Source of the DNA: Notospermus geniculatus
Taxonomy: Eukaryota > Nemertea > Pilidiophora > Heteronemertea > Lineidae
DNA length: 64,000 nucleotides
Reading direction: 5' to 3'
Assembly (NCBI GenBank): GCA_002633025.1
Contig: NMRB01000297.1
Coordinates: 154,934 to 218,933 of the forward strand
Made by a program: the position numbers and the translations under genes. The notes under the pieces were generated by a model. It made no database searches and was not told the origin of the DNA. It saw only the letters and a list, made by a program, of their open reading frames with translations. Below, one piece after another: positions 23,801-38,800 of the stretch (position 1 is its first letter; the number at the start of each line of letters is the position of its first letter).

Positions 23801-26800
23801 GATCGTGTTCGAGGAAGATGGTTGCCTGGAGGTTTGATGGAGTAGAACTTTTCTGAGGTGTGGTGAGATGTATGAAAGTGTTTTTTTGCTGTTGCTGTTG
23901 GAAGTTGAATACATATAGTTTTCTAGTCCTTATTGATGTGGTAAATTTGCAGAATTGTTGTGTGCACATTGAAGATTCTGATGTTGGATATTGAGTCTAC
24001 CAGTAGTTGGAATTTCCATGTGGTAGAGTATTAAGCCTAGTGTACATCACACTAGCGACTGGACACAGCTAGTCGCCACTGAGCTACTGGGAGGATCTAG
24101 CTGAAACTGGAGGTGACTGATCAGTCACCAGAAACGGTCGATGTACGGACCATTGCGACTCGCTGAACTGAGATTTTGCCCAGTCACCGCGAGTTTCACA
24201 TGTTCAACTTTCCAGCAACTAGTTGTACCCAGTTCCGTTCAGTCGCTGCAATGTATGCGGGCTTGCGACTGATCAGTGCCAGTTTTCTGAACGAAACCTA
24301 GTCTCGTCGAGTCTCAACGCCCCAGATGTTACCCGAGTTGCCGCCAGTCGCAAGTGCGATGTACGCAGTCAGGACATGACGACTGATTGGATCCTCCTGG
24401 TTTTACTGAGTTGCTGAATTTGCGATGTGCGCAGGCGCGTACATCACCAGCGACAAGTGCGATGTACGCCTGGCTTAGGTTGCCAAAGATTGCTTCTAGT
24501 GCTGATGGCATTCACCTCTCAATTCAATATTGAAGACCCACCCACTGCCTCGCATGCCATCTACAGGTTGGCTTACATTCAATTATTTTTTCTGAAAAAT
24601 TACCATCTATTTGGTAAAAACAAGAACTCCTTCAAATGTTCAGATATAATCTGAAGCACTCTCCATCATGTACAATATCTACTACGATCATCATTTTAGC
24701 TTACAGGGCTGTAGTTTTTGTACAACTTGTAGAGTTCTTGAAGTTGAGTTTCCCGAGTCCATGGGGGTCAATGTTTTCTCATATTTCTTACATTTACAAA
24801 AATAGACTCAAGGGAGCCTTGTTGGTACTTATGACTAGTGGTATGTTGTATTTTTCGTAAATGTACTCCTTCATACCAGGCCCACTTAAGAAGAAAGTTC
24901 TTATAGTGTTACACCTCAGCAAGTGGTCATGCTTCAAAACAGAAGATGACTTGAGAATTTTTTGATATGTGACAAAACTGAATGCAAATCTCACTGCCTC
25001 TTTACTCTGGACGTAGAGTATAGTGGGCATGAGTCTAAAAGTGAGAGATCTGTACGGTATGTAGTTGAGTGCCCATTATGAGAGGTTTCTGAAGACTTGA
25101 GTTGGATGTTACCTTACCAAATGTTACCTTTCTCAAGTGGCCTCTAGGCCTACTTTGCTTTAGGTTGGATCTGAGAGGGAGATTGATTTTCCTGTTTTTG
25201 TACCCGGCTCGAGTGCCCACTGGGCCTACCTGCTGCGAGGAGGATCAAAGTGGAGGATTGATTTTCCAGGCTGTTGTACGTGGGCTTCGACATGGTCGGA
25301 TGGGCCCTATTGTGTTTTCCATCAATGAATCGGGGGTACCAGGTATTCTTCTGACTGTTAACCCAGCAGCACACAAGACAGTATCGCAAGCGATCTGGTC
25401 GCCAGCAACCAAAATCGATTGTTGATGCCAGATGTGCGCTCTACAGCGATCCGTGGAATCCTCTCAATTATCGCCATCAAACAGGTTTGATTTTGTGGCA
25501 AGAAATCGCTTGTCGCCGAGCCTATCGCCTCCTGTCCTGTGGACGGCGATGGCGACAAGCGATAATTTTCCGTGAAAACCAATCGGCATTCATGCTCAGG
25601 ATTTCGAAAATTGCAACTTCCATGGAACAAGTGGACAACCGAGCAGGAGGAGACATTAGAGTTGTGGGAAGAGAGGCCATGCCTCTGCACAAACAAGAAG
25701 TATATTGCAAGAAGATCAGTGGCGAATAGATTGCTTGCGACATGGCTTTGTGTGCTGCAGGCTATGTAATTTCTGGTGTAAAGTGAGCATTTTGATTTCA
25801 GACCGACTTCTTCAAACGATGTTGAGAATAAACGATTCCGTGACAGTAGCTTATTTCAAATCCAATATTTCAAATCTATCCAAAATCTGTACACTCAAAT
25901 TTACTTTTACTCTATTTCCAGATGAAAGATTCCCTGCCAGTGCCAGAGTAGAGTTCATTTTTTCGAGTGGTGTTGGAAAATCCTCAGGTGAGTGAGGTTC
26001 TTCATTTCACACCTTCTTTGTGACATCAAATTTAATGATGTTCTAGGACCGCCAATTGGTGGTGGCCTCTAAGGCCGGGTTTACATCGGATGACACGCGA
26101 CACGAACACGCAGGTGAACAAAGGTTTCATGGGGATGAATCCTTTGTGAAGCCATTGTTCGCCTGCGTGTTCGTGTCGCGTGTCATCCGATGTAAACCCG
26201 GCCTAACGGCACTCTCCCATGACACAAACAACTGTCTGACAGTTTCTATGGCTGAGTTGTCTATTCGGAGAGGCAACTTGAACAAGATAACTCTCACATG
26301 GAATATGCAATCTTGGATTGGGAGGATGTAGTCAGTTTCTAGCTCTAGAATTCTGCACGTTAATGTCCACTTTTTCAGCGTTACCATCCTACTTTAACGT
26401 CGAACCGGCAGGTCGGTATGACGTACAACATCAAGCATGTCGGTGTTCAATCCTTGCCACTGATCTTTTGCAAAAGACATGGCAGTCCATTTACGCAAAA
26501 TTTTAGACACATAAAATCAGTTCAAGAGATAATTCTGTGCAGTCATGACCTCTTCGGTCCTGACTAGGTTTTGATGAGTCAGGTCCGAAAGGGCCTAACT
26601 TTCAGATCATATTTCGTCATCGTCTAGCATCCTCCCACAGCAGGGTTTGGTCTCGTTCATCCTCTTCTTACCCCTAACCACAGCGGAGGAGATTGGGACT
26701 ACCCATGGTCACTACACCATTGGGTAGCTCTGGAATATCCTTGGTTCTACTGGTAAACCACCAGGTAACTCCCATGGTCACTACACCAATGGGTCGCCCT

Positions 26801-29800
26801 GGAATATCCTTGGTTCTACTGGTTAACCACCAGGTTACCTTGGGTCAGTCTACTGGAAGTCCACTGGACTACCCTGGAAATACCCTGTGGCCTCTGACAA
26901 GGGTACGCTCACACAGAGCGGATGAAGACGAGCGAGGCAAAAACCCCAGCTGGGGAGGGTGTTGCCCAGGCACTGTTGATTGGAGATGGGTTGCAGCATC
27001 TGCTTTGATAAGTTCATACCCAGTTCATTGGTTGTTTAAAAACTATAGGGCCAAATTCATAAAGGGTGTTTAAGACTTAGACGCGTGTAACTTTGTCAAA
27101 TGCATGGTGGAAGTGTGTGCATTTGACGAAGTTACACGTGTCGAAGTCTTAAACACCCTATATGAATTTGGCCCTTAATGTTTTAAAGTCACATCATCAG
27201 TTTCCCATTTCAGCTTATGTTTCTCCCCTTATGGCCCGTTTCCATTACAACAGTTTCCGCTGCGGTTGGCGGCGTGTGGAGCGGTTTTCACAGGCGTTGG
27301 GACGATAACACACCATGTATTGGTGAACCATAGAAGGATTATATCCAAAACCCTGCAAAAACTGCACCGCTCGCTGCAAACCTCGGCGGAACCCCGCTGT
27401 ACTGGAGACGGGGCTTTAATTTGATCCGTTTGTGTGAACATTGCCTGCTAAATTGACGTTCGCTGATATCACCGACTAATTATATTTTTAAAAGCCATGC
27501 AAAGAAATCAGTTTTTTTTCACTTCGACTTCTTATGGTTTATGAGATGTGAAATATCTTTATTGCATCAAAGGCACTCTCTCATTCATTACGCCTACTGA
27601 ACTTAATTAAGTGTACCGGTACCTCAGCTGTTCACACACTCATTCAAGACAGCAGATACCAAGTACTTGGAGACCAATATTTTGTTGATGGTATTATAGG
27701 CCTATAAAATAATCTTTCTCAGACTTGGCATATTGTATTAGAATGTGAGAACATAAGAGCATGCTTTTTTCTGACTAACCTTTGTGGCCATAGAAAAATG
27801 TGAGAAATTTTTCCCCAAGATCTGAAATGCAAGATTTGCTTTGTAGAGTACAGCCATCTTTTGGCAGATACTCAAACTAAAATTATCCACTGTGCTAGGT
27901 ACACCATACAGTAAGGATCTAGTAAAGGTTCCAGTATACCCCAGCAAAACCCAGTATTAATCCAGTATGACCAGTATTGATCCCAGTACTGTTCCAGTGT
28001 ATTTATATACTGGTACTGGGTTTTGGTGAGGGTGATCAGGTGTTTCTCGACCAAGCTTTATACCTTGTTCCTTTGCAAGGGCAAGTAAAAGACCCCACCC
28101 AAGTGAGGAATATGAGTAGTTTGAGATGGCCTCTTCCACACTGGGCCAATAATGTTGTGGCTTCGGCCCTGATGGAAAGATACAAATACCATTACGTGAA
28201 GAATGGTTCAGCTGAAAAATTCTTCTGTAATCTTGTTGTCCGCTTATTTCAAAGAGGATTGAACCAGCGACTCCCTGAATGAGTGACTCAGTGTACTACA
28301 CCACTAATATCCCTTCAGGCATTGTCAGGAAGCAAAGCCACCTTTGGTTACATAACAGAGTCCTTTCTGCAGATAGCATTATGCATTTTGTATGTCATGT
28401 TTGTAAAGACATATTATTGCTTCGTAAATGCTAGAAAATGACAGCAACCCCATCTTGAACATGCGCGCTTGAGTCATGCTGTATGTTTGCACGGGACTGC
28501 TTGACCCGAACAAGTGCACTCCAAATACATATTGAGTTGTGGGATTGAGTATGCAGCGTGAACACATGGAGCATGTACGGTATGTCATTTGCGTTCAAGC
28601 GCATTAACATTCTGATTATAGTTGTGAGATGGATTTTCTGATTTTGTTTCATTGACGCCTGTCATTTGTGGTAAATTTGGAGATTCAGTGCCAAGGATGT
28701 TATTTCAAGGTTTGTTTGTTCTTTGCCTTTATGCCTTGAGCAGCTATGAGAAATTGGAAAAGGCCTAACCCTTTTACTAGCAAGGTCAACGTCGTCAACT
28801 ACGTTTTTTGAAAGCTAGCCCTTAAAATCTGTCACAAAGATGTTCTTTTGGGACAATCAATGATTGCTTTCAAATAAAGGACAGGGCTTCTGTAGGAGTT
28901 TAAGGGTTTGATACTGTAAAATTAAAGGGACCCTATAGGCTACTTCATCGCAGGTGGCGCTTACAACAAACAACCTACGGATATTGGCTCAAACGTTGAT
29001 GTTCAGTGTATTAACTTGCAATACATGTCAGTTAGGTTCTCACGCCAACCGATCGGTGTAATGAGCACACAAAAATGCCTATGAGGAGGCTGCATGTAGA
29101 GTCCCTTCATGAAACTGCAACTGCAGTGAAAGGTTTAACCCTTTGATGTCCAAGTTTTTTTAGAAAAATCGGATTCCCCAACTTAACTCGGAGCCAAAAC
29201 CTGAAAAATTCGAAGCAAAAGGGTAGTCATAGCAATCTAAACATCTCGCGCTTAACTGAGCGCCACCTGAGTTCAGATGCGTAAACTGCACTGACAGCAT
29301 TGAAATGAACCAGTGGCTCTCCGATTTTGACCTCTCCCTGCTCGGTGACAGTAGACGTCAAAAGGTTAAAGGGAGTAGGGTTATTACCTATCTTTTCCTG
29401 TTTTTCACCCTCCATGACCCAATTGCGATTGCATTGCCAAATGACTGTTCCCCATTTTGATGTACGCCTACCTTGTCCATACATCAGGAAAATTTGATTG
29501 TGCCATACTTCCCGTGTTAATTACTTGATTAACTAATCATCACGTAACCTTTCCTATTTGTTTTTATGCATTTCCTGCCATGATTCTGTTGATGGCTGGT
29601 AATAACAAAACTAACATGGTTCGGTATGCAGCATTCGAGATGGTGGGAATATTTCAGATTCCTTGCATCTTTTAGTGCGTTGCTGAAATTTTTGCTTGCT
29701 TCCATCACCAACAGTCAAATTTTTCGCTTTTCCTGTGTAATTCAGGAAATGGAAGCGAAACATTTGTTATATCATCGCCTGAAAACATCCTGGAATGCAT

Positions 29801-32800
29801 ATGGGTTTCATGAACTGAGGAAAAGTTGGTAGTCAAGATGATACATCATTTGATTATTTTTTCCCAAATTAATCCCCCCAACGGCCCCATCTTGAATAAT
29901 TTTAAAATCAACAGATTGTGCTATTCAAAAAGCCCATTCAATTCACAAAAATCATGATACATTGAGGTTTGTCAGAAAGGTGGAGAGTTGACCTTAAGGT
30001 GGCCAACTCCTGTCACAATGGAACCAAGGAAGTCGCCAGCTGTTTTTGTGTGGAGGGCCTTTCAGTCATAACATTGCCCAACAAGCCAGTCATTGACCCT
30101 GTCCAATAGCCAAGAGCCCACTGGAATGATGTCATCCAGAGGAAAAATTGGAGACATAAATATGCAATTAGCGGTATTAAACTTAACAACAGTCGCCAAC
30201 TTTATTTACACAGTATGACAGTTATGACTTTTGCATGAATGTCATTGGCCCTTCCATTGGGTTCTCATTTAGTGGCAGTTAGAATGAGCTGCTTCCGTCA
30301 GTGTGGCTTATTTCATGTTAGTGGGTCTTAAATCTATGCCCATGCTCAACGAAATAAGATGGTGGCATTTTGTCGTTGGAGGGTTCACATCCGCCTCCAC
30401 TGCACTCACTATTCCACATCAAAAGTCAAGAACAGATTGCTGGATTTTGACTTCGAATTTCTATGAGCATGATGGAGTGGGTTGGGGGAGGTGTCATATC
30501 AATTTTGGTTGCGGTCCATTATTCAATATGGCCACCAGGCAGACATCTTGGATTTTGTATTGCAGACTTTATCTGCAGAATGGATTACCCGACGGATTTT
30601 GTATTTCTGTGCCATAGCGGGAATTGGCTGGCGTGGTGTGCCATCAATTCTAAGCATGATCTGTGCCTAATCCGATATTCAGTATGGCCATCTGGTGGAC
30701 AACTTAGATTTTGTATTGAGGACTATTTCTGCAGCATACATGTAGCAGGATGTATTGCGGGACAACGGGGGCATGTGTTGTCTCGATTGTGTTATCACCA
30801 GTCTCTATCTGCAGTACGCCCCCTCCCCCGTTGTTGTTCCTTCCCTTGTGACCTTGATCCTTCTCTATCTTCAGGTGACCTCCTGAACGACTCCGGGGTC
30901 CTCATTGATGACAACCAAGACCCTCTTGTTCGATGGGATTCGTATGAAAACTTCAACACCCACCCCGCTCATGGTCTTCCAGATGGTAAGTAACCCAACA
31001 CTTTTATATCAACATAATGGGCGAGTGACTTGATTTGATTTGAAACAAGTGTGCAATGACAGAAGTAATAAAACTGCATGATATTAGTGAGTAGTGTAGT
31101 ACTAATGTAGGCTCGTTTTCACTACTTCAGTTCACTGCAATAGACTCTATCACTCCAAAAGAGTGCAGCACCTGACGGGACAGCGTCATGACGTCCCACA
31201 CGTCATTCTGAACGCCAGAACGCGACTCGAAAAAAAATCCCGTTGTTTCAGCGATAGTGACGTTGTGAAACAATCTGATTTTTTTCGTATCACCTCAAGA
31301 CATCATGAAATGACGTGCGGGACGTCATGACGCTGACCCCGTCAGGTGCTGCACTCTTTTGGAGGAATATCCTGTATTGCCATGCCATGCAGGTTCCAGA
31401 GGCTTTTGTCAAATGTTGCACAGCTCTACTTGACCTTTTGCACAAGAAAGAAGGCGCATAAAAACATAAAACCACCTGAGTGTTGACCGCACTCGACGTG
31501 CTTAACTTCTGGATCAGAGGCCAAACGCCAACCATTAGGCCATAAAGGAAATCCTCCATTACCAGAGGGTTAAGCCGTGCCCTGTTGTAGCTGCAAGGGG
31601 GTTCAATGCAGTCCTGCTTCATGTCTTACAATTCATTCTTCAGAAAATGGTGAAGCAGTAACGCATACAACCTCCACAGTAGTCCACCAGGAACGTCGTA
31701 TTGACCATCTATCTGCCCCCGATGGAAGCCTCTATGCAACAGTAACAAAGAAACGTGAACCACCTTTGCAAGCAAACACCAGCGACATGTTGCATAATAG
31801 CATGGACTCGGGTATATCATCAACTTCAGGTACTTGGCATGGGCACGCTTTTTAGCTGGCCAGATTTGCGCTTTGGTAGTTAATATGCTGATTTTAAGTC
31901 TTGTGTGCCAAAATAAATACAAGCCAACCCAGGCAGCTAGATGATGAGACTGGACTCAGGGTGTTGAGAACGACATCCATGCATGGTGGCCTCTCCTGTA
32001 AAATAACTTTTAGTGTGTTTGGTAGCATACTTGAAGAGTGTAGTTGCTTACAATGTCAGCTTCAACAAAAATCCCACTGGCCTCAAAAGCTGCATCAGTA
32101 GGCCCTATTCCAGTTGCAACCATCTATGACTGGTTGGCGTCAGACATTCGCAAGTTCGGCAAAGGTGAAATCAGTGATCTGTCATCCATGAATTTGTATG
32201 ACGTGTATTTCCTGAGACACGTACAGCAGGGATTCGATTCCCTTACTTTCTTTTCGTACTGAAGATCAACCTTGATAATTTGGGACCTTCGACTTCAGTG
32301 TGGTCGCTGTGCGATGCATGGGTTTGTCTGCTCCTTGAGGCAGTGTAGCTATTCCGTTGGCGGCAATGGAGAAGTAGTGAAAAGCCCCAACCTCAATGGT
32401 GAGCGTATCTTTCCCATTTTTGCTTCTTTTCATCATCAGTTGTATTTTCTTGTTGTTCCAGGTTTTACAGGTGCAAGTGTGAGTCTCAGTGTGAGTCACT
32501 CCGCCCCAATGAGCACGTTGACGTATTCCTCAAGTCAGCCACTACACACCACTCAAACAACCACCATCCTCAACAAATCGCAAACGGCCTCTAGTGATGA
32601 ACAGTCAGAGCTAGACCAAGTTCTTGCCGATCTTCTTGGAAGTCAAACGCTGATCAGTACACAGCCAATAACTGGTACAAGTGCACAGCAAGTGTCAAAG
32701 GTGAATTACGGTTCCTTGACGAGGAAGGGAAATGTGGTGGAACCTGAACCGGTTCAGAAAGCGTATTATAAAACAGAAGTGGTGCGACAGGTGAATCAGA

Positions 32801-35800
32801 AGGATTTTAGCATTGATCAAATGATTGACCAGTTGGATAGAAGTAACGCCAATACCACTGCCGTTCATCGCACTATGTCGGTAGAACGACCAGACATGGC
32901 GATTTCCAAGGCGTACAACCGTCAATCGGATCATCTAGATTTGGCAATTCCAATGACAATGGATACAAATGCATGGCTTGAGGAGCAGCAGCGTAAATTG
33001 ATGCGGCGTAAATCACGGGAACGAACGCCACAAGAGAAGCAACTCGTTGCGGAACTGCAAACTGCGCAGTCGAAATTGCTGTCAAAGAGAGCGCAGAGTA
33101 ACGCGGAAGAACAGGCCATCTTGGATAGCTACAACCAAAATGATGCCGATATGTCCGGTTATATGTCTGATCCGGAAGGAAGTAACCGGAAGTATTTCTC
33201 CAAGGTCCAGCGTCGCTATCGGACTCAAGATGAACCGGTTTCGTATCACACGATGCAGACTGCTTACTCTACGTCTTCTTACACTACGTATACATCCTCT
33301 ATAAGTAACTCTGCCTACATGCCTTCATCGATGGTGGAAACTTCGTCGCAGGCTGCCCCCTCAACAGCAACGAAACCACCACCGTCGCCTGTTATGACAC
33401 GGAGTGCATTCGGAAATACGCCACCCTCGCCTGCCGTGCCCATGAGAACGAGTAGTAAGGATGCTGTCAGCCGGTCTCGGAGCCTAAACCGAAGTGAATG
33501 GACGACGTATCAACAGTCGCTAGAGCGGCAACACCACAAAATCTCACCAACCAATTCGCCGCGGTCACAGTCGCCGATTATCAACTACTCCCAAAGTTAT
33601 AGCTACCAAAGTCCTCCGCACTCCTTACCCGCGTCTGCTGATAGTTCCTTCTCCCTGCCCACGTCTCGCCAAGAAGTGGTATCGCCATTAACTGGCGGTA
33701 TTCGGTATGAAACGCACACGCTGCCTGCCCAGAAATCGACAACGTATGTTGAGAAACGCACGGTGTATGAAACGCAGTCCAAACCGGTGGAGAGATACAC
33801 GTACGAAACAGCAACTATGCCAACAATGAAGTATGATGGCTATGCAAATGTTTCCATCCCTCAGACGTCCGCGAAATATGGATACGACCATGAACTTGAT
33901 GGTACTACGAGGACAACGGTCACCACGTTGAGTCGAAGAGAAAGTAAGTTGCTATCTTCACATCATTTAGATAAATGAATAGAAGCACACACTTTACAGA
34001 TGTGGATCTGAGGGCCACTTCCACCCTTGTGTCATGAATCTTAGAAATTAACATAACTGACCGTGAATTTTGAATGAAGAGGCACCTGGTGCCCCATCTC
34101 CGCAAGTCTTGGATCCACTCAATAATAAGCGGGTCTTAATCAACCTGGTTACTGTCCCTGATGTGCAGGGTCCTTCTTAGTTTATCGCAATGTGAAGGCT
34201 GTTGTCACAAATTCTCCCTCATTGCCTGTAGAGGGTGCAGTAAGAAGAATGAAAGTGGAGTGCCCATACACATTTGAACTCCTGCCCACTGCAAATTTGC
34301 ACTGGATATACTGTACCCGCGCCCCAATACCGTCCTGGGCGGGAAATCAGAGTAGGCGGCCGATTGTCGTGGGCCGAGCTTTGTACAGCCGGTATTGTAT
34401 AGAAATTGCCGTCAAGCGAATAGGCCCTATTGGTATGCAACAGGCATCATTGTAAAATGATCAGACCATGACTTGATGTAGTCCGTGAATCACCAGAGCG
34501 CCGCGAAGTTTTGACATGCTAAAATTGCTGTTGCATACCAATAGGGCCTATTCGCTTGACGGCAATTTCTATACAATACCGGCCGTAAAGTCTGGCAACA
34601 TCTATCTTCGACCTAATGGAATGCGGAAGTCATGTAATGTGACACAGCTTTGCGGTTTATAATCATGCCTGTCGATCACTTGTGGTCGTTCCCCGCTTGT
34701 TCGCGTTGTCCACNCAAGTGCTAAAACTCAGGAACGGCTTGACCCAGATTGCTCAAACTTGGTATTTACCTCCCTCTTGATGACCTTTACAAGCACGTCA
34801 AATTTCGGCCTGATTAAACTTCCAATATGGCCGCCAGGTGGCGTAACCCGAAAGTCATCAAATGTGCTATAACTCAGGAACGACGTGACCCAGAGTGCTC
34901 AAATGTGCTATGTGGCTCCCTCTAGATGACCTTTATGTGCATGTGAAGTTTTGGCCCGATCGGACATCCAATATGGCCGCCAGGTGGCATAACCCCAAAA
35001 TCATTGAAGACCTGCAACTTGGGAATGACTTGACCCAGATTGCTCATAACTGACATGCACCTCTCTCTGTCATTACACTATTATGTTCAAACGGGTGAGC
35101 ACATGGTCCATGGACCATTTCATTTTGTATATACATGTACAAAGTATTCTGTAGCCTATCAATGACCTGTAACACCACCTACATGTAATCTAACCTTTGG
35201 AACTTACAGAAGACGTAGCTGATTCATCGGCACATAACTTCCCCACATACACCTCAGAAGGTAGGAGTCACTAATGTTTATTTGTTCCATGGGAAGAGAG
35301 GTATTCTGTCAGAACCTTCCTTGCAGGCGGGCTTTATTTTGATATCATTGGTACCTCATCTTGCTGTTAAAGGGCTTCACTGTTGGAGAAAATGCCATTG
35401 TATTTAATCAACACCGACTAAAGGATCTTTGCCCTCCTAACGGCCGCTGTGGTGTTGTGTATGTGTAGATGGTAGGGGGCCATGACAGGTGTATCTCCTA
35501 TAGGCCTGCATATAGGCCTATACCTACCCTGTCGTACAACCTATCATGGGCCTTGTGAAATACGCTGTGTAAAGACCCGGCCAGATGTTACGAGGGCGAA
35601 GGGACAGTATTTCAAATGCAAGGTGTGAACAACTGGTCCTACAGCTCTTTCTGTGTCAAGTTGGCCAAGTCTTCTAAACTGGACACCAGCCAGATCTGTT
35701 TTTACTGATCTTCAAAATCACATGCCTACTTGCTCAAATAATGCCACCATTCAGGTTCAGAATTCGTGACTCTGACTTCATTAGCGCCATGTAGAAGGGG

Positions 35801-38800
35801 ATGATGGGTAAAAATTGCTGTCACAATCTGTCACTCACTGCAAAATTGATGGTACTTCTCCAATCTTTGCAAATTATGGTGTTTTTCACAAAAAAACCAA
35901 AAAAAGTAATGGACCAATAAATCGTTCTCAAATTGACGTAAACGACAAAGATCTGCGCACATCCGCCGAAATCTCAACCGCAACCTCGGTCTGAAACTGA
36001 ATGATGTAACGCGGACAACCCCATGACAGTGACGTCGAAGACATTGCGTCAGACTCGACCATTGCTGAATCATGGACGGCGTCACGTCAGCTGGTTTCAG
36101 ACCGAGGTTCTGGTTGAGATTTCGACAGAAGTGCGCAGATCTGCAAATTCGAGAATCGTCTATTCATCAGCTTTTCTCATGGATATTTTGTTAGAATCTC
36201 TCAATAAAATGAGACAACAAGTTTAGTCTAGAGTACCTCTCTTGCCTGGATTATTTCAGTTTGCCATTCAGTTGGCCATTTTCACCTGCATTCATAATTC
36301 CCATCCCCGACTGCCTCCCTTACTAACAGCACCTTGCCCCTTCCAAAAACCCATCATCAAAAACAACCCGTTTCATTGGCATTAATCAGGGTATGATCCC
36401 TGCGATGTTTTTTCATATGCTTTACCATATGATTTTATCGTTTTACTGACAAGTTTTAAGATTCTTCTAATATATCGATTTATTTGCATGAGTGTGGTTA
36501 TGCAAATCTCAGAGTCAGTGCCAGTTTTAGAAATTGTTGGAGCAGTATCTTCAAGAAAGCTGTTAAGGCCCATTTTCACTGCAGTGGGCGGTGGAAGCAA
36601 ACTGCACGAAATTCCACCGAGAATGCAATAATGCAGGGCTTTCAATAGCCTGCGTATGGACGTATTTTACGCACTGAAATCTCAATTTACGCACGACAAG
36701 AATAGCAGTGTTCGTCAAATACGCATTGCCTTGCACTTCAAAGAAGTCAAATACGCTCTAAAATTATTATGGTCGTCGAAATACGCATCAGCATACCGCT
36801 CCTGGCCGTATTCCTGAAACGCCCAACCCCGGCGGCGGGAAGATGTTTCGGTCTTACTGATGTAAGGTACCAACAAGCAAGAAAAAACCAGTGTTTTCGA
36901 TACAAACACAGACAGGACGTCGTATCAGACTATATATAATGGTGAATATGGCAATACGCATTGACCACAAAATGAGGGAGTGAGGTGACGCATTGGCCTC
37001 CAGGGATGGGAGTCATTGACGCATTGGGAAAAAACGGTGGAAGTCAATGACACCCTGACATCAGAAATTAATGAAAGCCCTGTAATGGGTATTGCTCTAT
37101 GTGTTTTCACTGGACCAGACTGGTAGAAAGGGTAAATTTACCATGGCGGTGCTCTGCCAGCAGGGGAAACTCAGTTGCGAAAAGAGCATTCGAAGCGTTT
37201 TACCGCCGATTTTTTCCCCACAGTATTGGATCCCAACAGTTCAACAAATCCACCTGGCCACCAGAAAACAAAATCATGTTTCACTGCTGAAGTGAAAACC
37301 GCTCACGATATATGTGCCGGGCAGATTTTCATCGCGAGAAATCGCGGCATTTTTCTGCAAGCGGTAAGCTGCTGTAGTGGAAACGGGCCGGGCCTTGTTT
37401 GGGTTTTGTTTGTTGTTTGTTTGCTTTGATTTGTTTTGTTGACCTTATGCATCTTCCTTAGTTTATTTTGCATGTGTTTTATTTTGATTTCTAGATCTGG
37501 ATCGTGCTATTCATCAGTTGGAGCAGATGCACGATGATGCCGTGCAGGCACAAAAAAATGCACGAAAGGCTCGAGAACAGCAAAAGTTGGTGCAAAAACA
37601 GGAAAGACAAAAACAGGAACAGAAGCAGATTGTCACTGAACAGAGGGTAGTGTCGAATAAAACAGAAAATGTCGCCCAGTGGATGCAGGAAAATCAAGTA
37701 GTGCAAGAGACAAAGAAAATGGAAAAATCTCCACGAGAGAATCCGCAAAGTGTTAATAATAATATGTCGCCGATGGTGGAACAGTATCCGTCACCGTTTG
37801 GGGAGCAGTATTCAACAATTATGCTGAATCGGGATCCTCCACAAGTGCAGGCACAAACGAACAATGTGTACAGCACAGTTGAGGTGAAACGGAATGTTCG
37901 AAATGATGGCGTTGCGAAGGAATTTCTGCGGTCGCCAGGATATGCTAATGAGCCATCGCCGTCGCCAATATTCCCGCCTCCGTACAGTGCGATTTTGACC
38001 CACGCCGAGCCTGTTGCTAGTCCTAGTTACAGATCCCCTCGTCAGGAGGCGCCCCCTGTTGTGAACAACAAAAACTATACCACCGAGAGACAGTTTACAA
38101 ACCAGTTTGAACAAAGTCGGGAACATTCGGCACAGGCTTACTCCTCACCTCGTATTCCGCGGTCTAATACAACGACGTCACATGAATCCACAAGTGCATT
38201 CAAAAATACCACCGCGTATAATGGGTATCCACGACCAATGCCTGGAGGTGAGTTTGATAGATTCCAAAACTGTTGCTGGTAGTGATACCGAAAATAATCT
38301 TGACAGGGATATTTGGGGGTAACTGAGTTAAAGGAGCTGGACGTCCAAGTGGTAAACACTCACTCACTGGTTCTCTATCCACACGACGCCTGCGGTGCTG
38401 CCACCTATTGTCGGAGATATGTACTGACGTGAATATCGTGAGTGAGTTGCATTGGACCGGGCACCAGTCTAACGATCACGGGGGCGCTACTGGTGCTGCC
38501 ACCTTTACGAAGGAATAAAACTAGTTTGCCGACCATGTTTGTAAAGAAACCAGCTTGTTTACAACTTCGGCGTCTAACTCCTTTAATTTGGGTAGGGCCA
38601 AAACTGATGTTTCCAAGATACAGATCACTGGGGTTCAGACCAAAATATGGTTGCGAGGAAATTATGAATTGTCAAATTCAGCAGTTAAATACTAAAACGA
38701 TGGGAATTCGGATTTCGAATAAGTTCGTAAGCCTATTGTTGGTTTAGTTTTGTGTACAGTTGTCAAAGTTGCTTTGAAAAAATATGGTAATGCTGTGCAA

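Noticed and set aside
23586-23969. 127-codon minus-strand ORF
   Set aside because: Overlaps the end of a TIR element and low-complexity sequence; no coding support.
26693-27073. 126-codon ORF with repeated protein motif
   Set aside because: Produced by a 69-bp tandem DNA duplication.
32044-32262. 72-codon ORF between exons 8 and 9
   Set aside because: No splice borders, no phase match and no motif.
32350-32399. Possible small tensin exon ending [12 protein letters not shown] before a GTGAGC donor
   Set aside because: The frame with the right phase (1) contains a stop; exon 8 joins exon 9 directly with matched phase.
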